This document shows, piece after piece, positions 7,058 to 14,369 of a DNA stretch of 14,600 bases. Every line of letters starts with the position of its first letter. Positions within the stretch are counted from its first letter, which is position 1. The DNA is taken from assembly GCA_902493615.1 (NCBI GenBank), contig CABUQK010000048.1:1-14600 (forward strand). The letters are read 5' to 3'. The notes below the pieces were generated by a model. It had not been told where the DNA came from. It saw only the letters and a program-made list of their open reading frames with translations, and ran no database searches. The position numbers were made by a program, and so were the translations under genes. Source of the stretch: an uncultured Collinsella sp. GTDB lineage: Bacteria; Actinomycetota; Coriobacteriia; Coriobacteriales; Coriobacteriaceae.

Positions 7058-7945
7058 CTATGAGCTGGGCGCAGAGACCGGCTCCCATGCAATAAACGCC
7101 CAACGGACTTTGCGGACGTGGTCGAGCATATAGCGCCCCTGCGGCACGCCCTTGGAGCCCGGCTCACCGGCATGGGGGTTCTCAATCATGTGTTGAGCGA
7201 TGTAGTCGCGCAGGCGGTCGATCTTATCCTCGTTGCCATGCTCGAGCATACGGGAAAAATCCGCTACGCCCGCCTCAAGGCTATCGAAGGTGTCGCGACG
7301 GGGCGATTCAAAATACGTGACCTGCGGCAGCGCACCCATCTGAATAAGGATGTTAAAGGCATACACAAAGCCATTACTGCAGGTAACCGAGGCACCGATG
7401 GCGTTCATCAAGTGCAGATCATAGCGCGGGCTGGAGTTGGCGACCATCGTGACAGCACAACGACGACGAGCCGTACGATCAAGCTTGGCAAGCGCGCCTT
7501 TTAGATTGGTCGTCGTAACCGACCGACTGGCAAAGGCCACATCCACCGCTTTCGCGACCGGTCCAACCAAATCCCAATCATCATCCCAAGCAAGCTCAAG
7601 CGGCGTAATAAGATCCTCGAGCCCGTAATACTCAATGCCGGCATCAAGGGTGCCCAACATGGCAGGGGAAAAATCAGCGGCAATCACGGGATGCCCGTCT
7701 TGCGCAAGCGGAATAGCAATCGACCCAGCCCCACATCCCATATCCAGCACCGATTCACCAGGCTTTAACGCCAACAGCTTTATAAAATCCCGGGCATAAG
7801 GGGCAGTCTCAAGCGGCCGAAAATGCCGAGCCCTTTTATCCCACTCAAAAGAATCATCAGCCCGCCGCCGACCAGCCTGCAGACGCATCCATTCGCCATT
7901 CCAATCAGCAGCAAGCAGCTCAGAACGATTCTCCCCATCAACCAC
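7058..7945 (-). CDS. Class I SAM-dependent methyltransferase, substrate unknown
   Basis: The 295-residue protein carries the Rossmann-fold methyltransferase signature. Motif I is VLDMGCGAG at about 67-75, followed by the acidic residue of motif II in VIAADFSPAML (Asp91). An N-terminal helical segment with WDKRARHF is seen in many small-molecule methyltransferases. I cannot name the substrate. The start is taken as GTG at 7945, not the upstream in-frame ATG at 8005. The GTG follows CTAGGAGGT with 7-nt spacing, whereas the ATG has no ribosome site and would add a Leu-rich stretch encoded by a terminator hairpin. That hairpin (7965-7996) ends 7 nt before the ribosome site, so expression is probably controlled by attenuation. 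Neighbours (DUF711, yhbY) give no functional hint. Confidence 0.85.
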   Translation of the reverse strand: MVDGENRSELLAADWNGEWMRLQAGRRRADDSFEWDKRARHFRPLETAPYARDFIKLLALKPGESVLDMGCGAGSIAIPLAQDGHPVIAADFSPAMLGTLDAGIEYYGLEDLITPLELAWDDDWDLVGPVAKAVDVAFASRSVTTTNLKGALAKLDRTARRRCAVTMVANSSPRYDLHLMNAIGASVTCSNGFVYAFNILIQMGALPQVTYFESPRRDTFDSLEAGVADFSRMLEHGNEDKIDRLRDYIAQHMIENPHAGEPGSKGVPQGRYMLDHVRKVRWAFIAWEPVSAPSS

Positions 7946-7964
7946 GGGCCAACCTCCTAGCAAC

Positions 7965-7996
7965 AAAAAAGCGACTCCTCCCAAAAGAAGAGCCGC
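7965..7996 (-). terminator. Intrinsic terminator immediately before the methyltransferase ribosome site
   Basis: On the minus strand GCGGCTCTTC (7996-7987) pairs with GAGGAGTCGC (7980-7971) over ten positions, two of them G-U, around a 6-nt loop. TTTTTT follows (7970-7965). Only seven bases separate the T-run from the Shine-Dalgarno of the methyltransferase. A promoter for that gene cannot fit after the terminator, so transcripts of the gene must read through it. It is either a leaky end for the upstream DUF711 transcript or an attenuator in the methyltransferase leader. Confidence 0.8.
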
Positions 7997-8077
7997 AACC
8001 AGCATATATCAGAAAGAACCGTTCCAACGCCAAACCGCCCTCACAACCAAGGCGGGCAGGAGCGAAGCGACTGCCAT

Positions 8078-8114
8078 ACGGGATAGAACCCAACTGAGGT
8101 CCCGTTGTGCGGGA
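8078..8114 (-). promoter_or_regulatory. Mutually exclusive helices in the methyltransferase leader
   Basis: TCCCG at 8100-8104 can pair either with CGGGA at 8079-8083 (six pairs including the flanking A-T) or with CGGGA at 8110-8114 (five pairs, 5-nt loop). The second partner is also part of the outer arm of the long inverted repeat at 8109-8249. Further simple hairpins lie between here and the terminator: GGCAG/CTGCC (8055-8059 with 8071-8075) and CCGCC/GGCGG (8035-8039 with 8051-8055). The arrangement looks like a switchable leader, but no covariation could be examined. Confidence 0.35.
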
Positions 8115-8249
8115 GCCCCGGGGAGGGCAAATATATAAGGTCGATCGCGAGTTCCGCACGAGCCGGAGAGCACTTAATGTGCTCTCCGTGCGAGTCAGGA
8201 CTGTCCGAGCAGGCGACCTTATATATTTGCCCTCCTCGGGACTCCTCGC
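8109..8249. repeat. 141-bp long inverted-repeat element between DUF711 and the methyltransferase
   Basis: Arms 8117-8143 and 8214-8240 are 27-nt inverted repeats that pair at every position, 26 Watson-Crick and one G-T. The shared core is GGCAAATATATAAGGTCG. Pairing extends outward to 8109 and 8249 with one mismatch and one bulge. Inside is a second perfect nine-pair hairpin, GGAGAGCAC (8165-8173) with GTGCTCTCC (8179-8187) around TTAAT, extended by GCAC (8156-8159) and GTGC (8188-8191). There is no T-tract, no transposase and no gene. It could be a miniature inverted-repeat element, a dispersed palindrome, or the first domain of a structured RNA read on the minus strand. I found no second copy in the window and no clear target-site duplication. 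Confidence 0.8.
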
Positions 8250-8262
8250 CCGAACCCCTCAG

Positions 8263-9627
8263 CTAGTTCTTCAGCGAGTTCAGCGGCGCCGGGAATCGAC
8301 CACCACGGTGGGCAAGCACGGTGCCGGCGTTGGGGTTCACCGGCATGATGGGCGCACGGCCGAACAAGCCACCGTACTCGACGCAGTCGCCCACGCCCTT
8401 GCCGATGGCGGGAATCACGCGGACGGCCGTGGTCTTGTTGTTGATGACGCCGATGGCCATCTCGTCGGCGATGATGCCGGCGATGGTCTCGACCGGAGTG
8501 TCGCCAGGGATGGCAATCATGTCCAGGCCAACGGAGCACACGCAGGTCATGGCCTCGAGCTTCTCGAGCGAAAGCGCACCGGCCTCGACGGCGGCGATCA
8601 TGCCGGCATCCTCGGACACGGGAATGAAAGCGCCCGAGAGACCGCCCACGCTGGAACTGGCCATGACGCCGCCCTTCTTGACGGCATCGTTGAGCATGGC
8701 GAGCGCGCAGGTCGTGCCGGGGCCACCGCAGGTGCCCACGCCGATGATCTCGAGGATGCGCGCGACGGAGTCGCCGATGGCAGGCGTGGGAGCCAGCGAC
8801 AGGTCGACAATGCCCTTCTCGACACCCAGGCGATGGGCGGCCTCGCGGCTCATGAGCTCGCCGGCGCGGGTGATCTTAAAGGCGGTCTGCTTAATCTTTT
8901 CGGCGACTTCCATCATCGATGCGGAATCGGGCAGCGTCTCCAGGGCTGCGGCCATAACGCCGGGGCCTGAGACGCCTACGTTGATGACGGCGTCGGCCTC
9001 GCCACCGCCGTGGACGGCGCCCGCCATAAACGGGGAGTCCTCGACCATGTTGGCAAAGCAGACAAACTTGGAGGCGCCAACGGAATCCTCATCTGCCGTA
9101 AGCTTGGCGGCATCGATGATGGTCTGAGCCGCCATGAGCACGGCATCCATGTTGATGCCGGCGCGCAGGCTGGCGACGTTGACGCTGGAGCAGACGCGGC
9201 TCGTGGTGGCGAGCGCCTGGGGGATGGACTGGATGACGCGGCGGTCGGCGTCGCCGATGCCCTTCTGGACGAGTGCGGAGAAGCCGCCCAGGTAATCGAT
9301 ACCGAGCGTCTCTGCCGCGCGGTCGAGGGCATGCGCGATGGGGGTGAGGTCCTCATCCTTGCAGCATGCGGCGATCTGCGCCACCGGGGTGACGGAAACG
9401 CGCTTGTTGACGATGGGGATACCGTACTCGCGCTCGAGGTTCTCGGCGGTCTCGACCAGATGCTCAGCCGTGTGCGTCACGTGGTCGTAGATCTTCGTGC
9501 ACATGCGGTCGAGGTTCTCGTCACCGCAACCCATGAGCGAAACACCCATGGTGATGGTCCTGATGTCGAGGTTCTGTTCCTCAACCATGCCGCGGGTTTC
9601 CGCGATTTCTGCGGGCGTGATCGCCAT
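8263..9627 (-). CDS. PFL-fold family protein, UPF0210/DUF711
   Basis: The 454-residue protein matches the DUF711/UPF0210 family, structurally related to pyruvate formate-lyase-like folds but with no established reaction. Recognisable family stretches are EEQNLDIRTITMGVSL near the N-terminus (16-31), the central DRRVIQSIPQALATTSRVCSSVN segment, glycine-rich CGGPGTTCALAMLNDAVKKGG, and GGLSGAFIPVSEDAGM. Length and content are complete. The frame is open 19 codons further upstream, but ATG at 9627 is chosen because TAGGAG lies seven bases before it and the family N-terminus begins there. In several Firmicutes the gene is preceded by a small ACT-domain (UPF0237) gene; none is present here. The metH gene ends 108 nt upstream with a hairpin between, so it may be read from the met operon or from its own promoter. 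Confidence 0.92.
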   Translation of the reverse strand: MAITPAEIAETRGMVEEQNLDIRTITMGVSLMGCGDENLDRMCTKIYDHVTHTAEHLVETAENLEREYGIPIVNKRVSVTPVAQIAACCKDEDLTPIAHALDRAAETLGIDYLGGFSALVQKGIGDADRRVIQSIPQALATTSRVCSSVNVASLRAGINMDAVLMAAQTIIDAAKLTADEDSVGASKFVCFANMVEDSPFMAGAVHGGGEADAVINVGVSGPGVMAAALETLPDSASMMEVAEKIKQTAFKITRAGELMSREAAHRLGVEKGIVDLSLAPTPAIGDSVARILEIIGVGTCGGPGTTCALAMLNDAVKKGGVMASSSVGGLSGAFIPVSEDAGMIAAVEAGALSLEKLEAMTCVCSVGLDMIAIPGDTPVETIAGIIADEMAIGVINNKTTAVRVIPAIGKGVGDCVEYGGLFGRAPIMPVNPNAGTVLAHRGGRFPAPLNSLKN

Positions 9628-9672
9628 CCTTGCGCTCCTATCTGCCAAAACGAGCATAATCTTATCTATTCT

Positions 9673-9710
9673 AACGTGCCGCACGTGCCAAGTGGCGCAT
9701 GCGGCACGTT
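9673..9710 (-). terminator. Hairpin between metH and DUF711, probable weak or bidirectional terminator
   Basis: AACGTGCCGC (9673-9682) pairs perfectly with GCGGCACGTT (9701-9710), plus one further A-T pair. An inner five-pair stem (9685-9689 with 9694-9698) closes an AAGT loop. On the plus strand TTTT follows; on the minus strand, the direction of metH, only TT and then AGAATAG. It may therefore terminate metH inefficiently and leave DUF711 partly co-transcribed. Confidence 0.55.
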
Positions 9711-9735
9711 TTGGTGCTCGGTTGTTTCCGTTGTG

Positions 9736-12294
9736 TTACTGCCCAAAGACCTCTTCGGCGATGCGCGCGCTCTCGGCGGCGTCCTTGGCGTAGTAGTCCG
9801 CGCCGATCTGCTTGGCGTATTCGGGGGTGAGTACGGCGCCGCCCACGATGATCTTGACGCCCGGCACCTCGGAATGAAGCAGCTTGATGGTCTCCTCCAT
9901 GGCGACGACCGTGGTAGTCATAAGCGCCGAGAGGCCGACGAGTTTGATATCGCGCTCCTTGACGGTCTTGAGTACCTCCTGCGGATCGACGTCGCGGCCC
10001 AGGTCAAAGACGGTGTAGCCGTAGTTGTCGAGCAGCATTTTGACGATGTTCTTGCCAATATCGTGGATGTCGCCCTTGACGGTGGCCACGCAGATCTTGC
10101 CCTTGTCGGCAATCTCGCCGGCGGGCATCAGGCGCTTGATGGTGTCAAAACCAACACGTGCTGCCTCGGCCGAGGCCATAAGCTGCGGCAAGAAGAACTT
10201 GCCCTGGTCAAAGAGGACGCCAACCTCATCGAGGGCGGGGATAAAGTGATTGTTGATGAGGTCCATGGCGTCGTGATCTGCCAGCAGACGCTCGGTCTCG
10301 GCAGCGATCTCGCCTTTGCGGCCCGAGACGACCATGCGACGAATCGGGTCGTCGTTGCCGTCGGTGCCGGCGGTGCCAGCAGCGGGCACAGCGTCGGTCG
10401 ATACTGCCTGAGCAGCTGCCGGGTTGGCGGCGATCTTGTACGGATCGGTCCAGCCGGCATAGCGCTCGATGTATCCGGTCGAGCCCTCGTCCTCAACGCT
10501 CAACACGCGATAGCTGTAGACGGTATCCATAAAGCGCTTGGAACCCGGGTTCATGATGGGGGCGTCTAGGCCCGCGCCGAAGGCGGCAGCCAAAAAGACC
10601 GAGCCCAGCAGCGGGCGGGCAGGCAGGCCAAAGCTGATGTTCGACACGCCGAGCGCACATTTGACGCCCAGGCGCTCCTTGCACAGGGACATGGCGCGCA
10701 GGATCTGCTCGGCCTGGCGCTGGTTGGTCGAGGCGGTCATGACCAGGCAGTCGATGAGGACGCGGTCCGGGCCGATGCCGTAACGGGCAGCCTCGGCCAC
10801 GATGTGCTCGGCGATGGCGAAGCGAGCCTCGGCGGTATCGGGGATGCCGCCTTCGTCGAGCGTAAGGCCGACAACGTTGGTGCCGTAGTGGGCGACCAGC
10901 GGAAAGATCTCATCCATGATCTGCTGCTTGCCATTGACCGAGTTGATGATGGGCTTGCCGGCGTAGCGGCGCACGGCGGCCTCGACAGCGGCGGGATCGG
11001 TGGAGTCGATCTGCAGCGGCAACAGCGTGGAGCCCTGGAGCTGTTCGGTCGCCTGTTGGATGATCTTGACCTCGTCGATCTCGGGCAGGCCGACGTTGAC
11101 GTCCAGGATATCGGCGCCCTGTTCCTGCTGGCTGATGCCCTGGCTCACGACGTAGTCCAGATCGCCGTCGCGCAGGGCCTGCTGCAGGCGCTTTTTGCCG
11201 GTGGGGTTGATGCGCTCGCCGATGACAGCGATCTTGTGGCCATCGCAGGGGAGGTCCACCACGGTCTGGGCGCTTGTGACCGACATGCTGGGCTTGCGGT
11301 GGCGCGGACTGGGCGTGTGGTTATCGATAAGCGTGCGCAGCGCTGCCATGTGCGCCGGCGTGGTGCCGCAGCAGCCGCCCACGACGCTCACGCCGTCCTC
11401 GATCATGCCGGCGACGGCCTTGGCGTATTCGGGGGCTTGGATATCAAAGACGGTGTTGCCGTCGTCGTCCACATGGGGGAGTCCCGCATTGGCCTGCACC
11501 ATAACGGGCTTGTCGGTAACGGTGAGCATACGTGCGGCGAGTCCTCGGAGCTCGGCCGGTCCTTGGCTGCAGTTGATGCCCAAAACGTCGGCACCGATGG
11601 CGTCGAGCGTGATGGCGGCGACCTCGGGACTCGTGCCCAGGAAGGTACGGCCGTCTTCCTCAAAGGTCATGGTGGCAAAGACGGGCAGGTCGGAGTTCTC
11701 GCGGCAGGCGAGGACCGCCGCCTTGATCTCGGCCAGGTCGGTCATGGTCTCGATAATAAAGAGGTCCACGCCCGCGGCGACGCCGGCGCGCACTTCCTCG
11801 GCAAAGAGGTCATAGGCCTCGTCGAAGCTGAGGGTGCCTAAGGGGCGAAGCAGTGCGCCGATGGGGCCGATGTCACCGGCGACGTAGCGGGCACCAGCCG
11901 CGCGGGCGCAGGCGACAGCGGCGGCAAAGACATCTGCCACGGTGGCGGCGCCGTCGAGCTTGTGGGCATTGGCGCCAAAGGTGTTGGCGGTGATCACGTC
12001 GCAGCCGGCTTCGACGTACTGGCGCTGAATGTCGGTAATGACCTGGGGCTCCTCAAAGTTGAGCAGCTCGGGCAGGGCGCCCGCCTTCATGCCAGCGGCC
12101 TGCAACATGGTGCCCATGCCGCCGTCGAACAGCAGGTGCCCCGTGCCCTCTATGGCCGCACGCAGGCGATCGTCCTTAATGCGCAGATCGTCGATCGTGC
12201 GCGTCTTGTACGTGGCACCGTTGCGACGTGCGGCATCAACGGGTGCCGCCAATGCAGTGCCGTCAGAATCATGAGTGATAAGCGGAGTAAACAT
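9736..12294 (-). CDS. metH: Cobalamin-dependent methionine synthase MetH, lacking the activation domain
   Basis: MetH transfers a methyl group from 5-methyl-tetrahydrofolate via cobalamin to homocysteine. The 852 residues hold three modules. The homocysteine domain (about 50-325) has FDGGMGTML and zinc ligands in GINCSQGP (Cys242) and GGCCGTTP (Cys308, Cys309). The pterin/folate domain (about 352-620) has IGERINPTGKK. The cobalamin module (about 650-852) has KGDIHDIGKNIV, where His744 is the lower axial ligand. An Ala/Pro/Asp-rich linker (about 622-648) joins the last two. The fourth, SAM-binding activation module of the E. coli enzyme (about 1,227 residues) is missing and is supplied by the gene just upstream. 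The ATG at 12294 follows TTAGGAG by 8 nt. That ribosome site contains the TAG stop of the upstream gene, so translation is probably coupled. Confidence 0.97.
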   Translation of the reverse strand: MFTPLITHDSDGTALAAPVDAARRNGATYKTRTIDDLRIKDDRLRAAIEGTGHLLFDGGMGTMLQAAGMKAGALPELLNFEEPQVITDIQRQYVEAGCDVITANTFGANAHKLDGAATVADVFAAAVACARAAGARYVAGDIGPIGALLRPLGTLSFDEAYDLFAEEVRAGVAAGVDLFIIETMTDLAEIKAAVLACRENSDLPVFATMTFEEDGRTFLGTSPEVAAITLDAIGADVLGINCSQGPAELRGLAARMLTVTDKPVMVQANAGLPHVDDDGNTVFDIQAPEYAKAVAGMIEDGVSVVGGCCGTTPAHMAALRTLIDNHTPSPRHRKPSMSVTSAQTVVDLPCDGHKIAVIGERINPTGKKRLQQALRDGDLDYVVSQGISQQEQGADILDVNVGLPEIDEVKIIQQATEQLQGSTLLPLQIDSTDPAAVEAAVRRYAGKPIINSVNGKQQIMDEIFPLVAHYGTNVVGLTLDEGGIPDTAEARFAIAEHIVAEAARYGIGPDRVLIDCLVMTASTNQRQAEQILRAMSLCKERLGVKCALGVSNISFGLPARPLLGSVFLAAAFGAGLDAPIMNPGSKRFMDTVYSYRVLSVEDEGSTGYIERYAGWTDPYKIAANPAAAQAVSTDAVPAAGTAGTDGNDDPIRRMVVSGRKGEIAAETERLLADHDAMDLINNHFIPALDEVGVLFDQGKFFLPQLMASAEAARVGFDTIKRLMPAGEIADKGKICVATVKGDIHDIGKNIVKMLLDNYGYTVFDLGRDVDPQEVLKTVKERDIKLVGLSALMTTTVVAMEETIKLLHSEVPGVKIIVGGAVLTPEYAKQIGADYYAKDAAESARIAEEVFGQ

Positions 12295-12303
12295 CGGGGG
12301 CTC

Positions 12304-13092
12304 CTAATGGCTGGAATAGCAGGTGGTGTGGGCGGCACGGAAGCGGCAGTTCTCGCGCATGCGGCAGATATTGCAGGTGGGGCGGCTTTGGGCGTCGTGG
12401 ACCTCGCCGTCAAACAGGCCGATCACCGCGGTCACGCTTTTGGTGGGCATGAGCAGGCTGGTGGGTGTGACGGTCAGGCCGATAAGCCGCGTGGCGTTGA
12501 GCGCATTGACGATCGAGCGCTGGGCCGAGAGCGGGCAGTCGCCGTAGCCGGGACTAAAGCGCCAGTTGCCGGCGAGCCCATGAACGGCGGCGTCCGTCTT
12601 GACCTGCTGGTCCATTTGCTCAACGGCGGCTTCCACGTAAGCGGAGCACGCGGCGTCGAGCACGGCGCCCTCCAGGGGATGTTGGGCTCCCGTGGTGCGC
12701 AGGCGACGCTCGGCGTCCATGCCGAGGGTGCATGCCATGAGCGCGGCAAAGCGGGCATCTTTGAGATGTCGATAGATATCGCGACCCCGCAGCTCAACAT
12801 TGGTGCCGACCAGGCGAATGCAAGGTTCTCCCTGCTCGTCCACGCCCGTGGCATCGATGGCAAATACGCGGCGCACGCCACGGGGCTCAATGTCCAGTTC
12901 CAGACGTTCAACGACAAGCTCAATACGTCGTGACAGTTCGGGCTCAATCTGCTGGCCGCCGTAGCCCAGATACCGCAGCATCTCGGCACGGTCGACACGG
13001 GGATGGTGCGCAGCATCGACACGGTAAAGCGCCGGCGACGCAAGGTCGGCCGGCACTTCGACAGCGGTTGTATCGATGTGCGGTTTTTCCAT
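12304..13092 (-). CDS. Stand-alone methionine synthase reactivation (activation-domain) protein
   Basis: This 262-residue protein corresponds to the C-terminal activation module of full-length MetH, which binds SAM and an electron donor to re-methylate oxidised cob(II)alamin. Visible hallmarks are LRYLGYGGQQI (39-49) near the N-terminus and RFSPGYGDCPLSAQR (178-192), the SAM-binding arginine motif of the family. A C-terminal cysteine cluster follows (Cys240, Cys243, Cys249 in TCNICRMRENC) that could hold a metal or cluster. The frame is open 31 codons further upstream, inside metF. ATG at 13092 is chosen because it overlaps the metF stop as TAATG and the family homology begins soon after. The gene lies between metF and metH with 9 nt to metH, so it most likely acts on that MetH. 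Confidence 0.9.
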   Translation of the reverse strand: MEKPHIDTTAVEVPADLASPALYRVDAAHHPRVDRAEMLRYLGYGGQQIEPELSRRIELVVERLELDIEPRGVRRVFAIDATGVDEQGEPCIRLVGTNVELRGRDIYRHLKDARFAALMACTLGMDAERRLRTTGAQHPLEGAVLDAACSAYVEAAVEQMDQQVKTDAAVHGLAGNWRFSPGYGDCPLSAQRSIVNALNATRLIGLTVTPTSLLMPTKSVTAVIGLFDGEVHDAQSRPTCNICRMRENCRFRAAHTTCYSSH

Positions 13093-13964
13093 TACCCCAG
13101 GCGCTCCATAATGGTCGCGGCGATCGCAGGACGGTTCATAGTGTACAGGTGCAAGCCGTCGGCGCCGTGCTCCTTGAGGTCGCAAAGCTGGCGGGCTGCA
13201 TAATCTACACCAGCTGCCTGCAGGCTCTCGGGGTCATTCTCGTACTTGGCGAGAATCTTGATGACGGGGGAGGGCAGCGACGCGCCGCACATAAAGACCA
13301 TGCGGCTGATCTGTGACTTGCCCATAAACGGCATGATGCCCGCGGTAATGGGCACGGTGATGCCGGCCTTGTCGGCAAGCTCGCGAAAACGGTAGAAGCA
13401 CTCGTTATCAAAGAAGAGCTGCGTCACAAAGAAGCTCGCGCCAGCGTCCTGTTTTTGCTTGAGGTGTTCGACCGAGAGGTTGAGATCCTCACAGGCAATG
13501 TGGCCCTCGGGGTAGGCTGCGGCGCCCACGCAAAAGCCGGCGTCGACGAGCTCGGGGATGAGGTCGCGGGCGTAGGCGTAGTCCGAGGCGGGCTTGTCGT
13601 CCTCGGTCGCGCCGGCAGGGAGATCGCCACGCAGGGCCAGGATGTTTTCCACGCCGGCGGTGCGATACTCGTCGATCTTGGCGGCGATATCGGCGTGCGA
13701 CCGGCCCACGCAGGTAAGGTGTGCCACCGAGGGCGTGTCGAATTCGCTCGTAATCATATGCGCGATGGGGGCGGTGGCGGCACCGTTGCCCGAGCCGCCG
13801 GCCGAGCAGGTGACCGAGACAAAGCTCGGCGAAAGCTTGCACAGATTGCCTGCTACTTCGCGAGCCGTGTCGAGGGTCAGCTCGCCCTTGGGCGGGAACA
13901 TCTCAAACGAAATGGGCGCGGTGCCCTGGGATGCTGCCTGCTTAAAAACCTCGTCGACGCGCAT
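13092..13964 (-). CDS. metF: 5,10-methylenetetrahydrofolate reductase MetF
   Basis: MetF reduces methylene-tetrahydrofolate to 5-methyl-tetrahydrofolate, the methyl donor for the MetH two genes downstream. The 290 residues match the single-domain flavoprotein barrel. The motif SFEMFPPKGE (19-28) holds Glu21, the usual catalytic glutamate. Others are NILALRGDLP (107-116), AAYPEGH (149-155), the FAD/substrate strand VTQLFFD (180-186), and ITAGIMP (206-212). The open frame extends 22 codons further upstream, but ATG at 13964 has AGAGGAG six bases before it. No zinc-containing MetV partner is nearby, so it is unclear whether NAD(P)H or a ferredoxin-linked partner is the reductant. The gene leads the metF-activation-metH operon and diverges from glutamine synthetase. 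Confidence 0.96.
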   Translation of the reverse strand: MRVDEVFKQAASQGTAPISFEMFPPKGELTLDTAREVAGNLCKLSPSFVSVTCSAGGSGNGAATAPIAHMITSEFDTPSVAHLTCVGRSHADIAAKIDEYRTAGVENILALRGDLPAGATEDDKPASDYAYARDLIPELVDAGFCVGAAAYPEGHIACEDLNLSVEHLKQKQDAGASFFVTQLFFDNECFYRFRELADKAGITVPITAGIMPFMGKSQISRMVFMCGASLPSPVIKILAKYENDPESLQAAGVDYAARQLCDLKEHGADGLHLYTMNRPAIAATIMERLG

Positions 13965-14128
13965 ATCGTGCTCCTCTAGATACGTAATAGTGTGATGTGT
14001 TGTAAGGATTCTACAGCACCACTGTGCCACGGTGGAGTTTCACTCGCTATTTGAGGATACCAATCAAAGATGCCTTGCTATCGGCTTTCTCTATAACAGA
14101 GTGGCTAATCTAGGCACGGACTATAAAG

Positions 14129-14154
14129 ACTGGTATCTGATGCAAAATACCAGT
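14129..14154. repeat. Perfect 8-bp dyad, possible operator
   Basis: ACTGGTAT (14129-14136) is mirrored by ATACCAGT (14147-14154) across a 10-nt spacer. A third related word, GATACCA, lies upstream at 14056-14062 and could pair with the left half instead. No T-tract follows on the plus strand and only a weak CTTTATAG on the minus. It could be a repressor site between the two divergent genes or an RNA hairpin. Confidence 0.45.
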
Positions 14155-14203
14155 TAATAGAGCTCCATCCCAAATTGACTACCCTTAAACCATGGAGAGA
14201 GGT

Positions 14204-14369
14204 CTGCAATTTATGCAGTTGATTGGCTGTTGAGGGTGGCAACGCCGCCTCGATAGGGTAACCTCATTGATTGGTTTCGCGACAGCAACATAACGGTAAT
14301 GTCGCGGAAACACGGCGAGTCTAAGCTATGACTCGTTCGTTAGTAATCAACACCGCTTCTCACGCGGTG
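14204..14369 (+). promoter_or_regulatory. Multi-hairpin leader of glutamine synthetase
   Basis: Consecutive inverted repeats precede the gene. CTGCA/TGCAG pair at 14204-14208 with 14214-14218. An outer TGAGG/CCTCA stem (14231-14235 with 14262-14266) encloses a GTGGC-AAC-GCCGC hairpin. A ten-pair stem around CGCGACA/TGTCGCG (14275-14284 with 14300-14309) has a 15-nt loop. CGAGTC/GACTCG pair at 14316-14321 with 14330-14335. CACCGC/GCGGTG pair at 14351-14356 with 14364-14369, ending 8 nt before the ribosome site. None is followed by a T-tract. A regulatory RNA controlling translation or decay is plausible but unproven. Confidence 0.4.

Noticed and set aside
7946..8005. ATG at 8005 adding a hydrophobic Leu/Gly-rich segment to the methyltransferase, resembling a signal anchor
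   Set aside because: The residues are encoded by a terminator hairpin, there is no ribosome site before this ATG, and the GTG at 7945 has an excellent one.
7938..8159. Minus-strand 73-codon ORF crossing the leader of the methyltransferase
   Set aside because: It is composed of hairpin and terminator sequence, overlaps the methyltransferase start, has no good ribosome site and resembles no protein family I know.
9010..10569. 519-codon plus-strand ORF opposite DUF711 and metH
   Set aside because: It spans two real genes and their intergenic hairpin on the other strand and has the Asp/Gly/Val-rich shadow composition typical of GC-rich antisense frames.
10804..11841. 345-codon plus-strand ORF opposite metH
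   Set aside because: It is an antisense shadow of a clearly recognised enzyme, with no motif or ribosome site of its own.
14231..14250. Possible T-box motif (AGGGTGGCAACGCC resembles AGGGTGGNACCGCG) upstream of glutamine synthetase
   Set aside because: The bases after TGGC do not fit the consensus, there is no following terminator, and no specifier stem could be recognised; the stretch folds as a simple hairpin.
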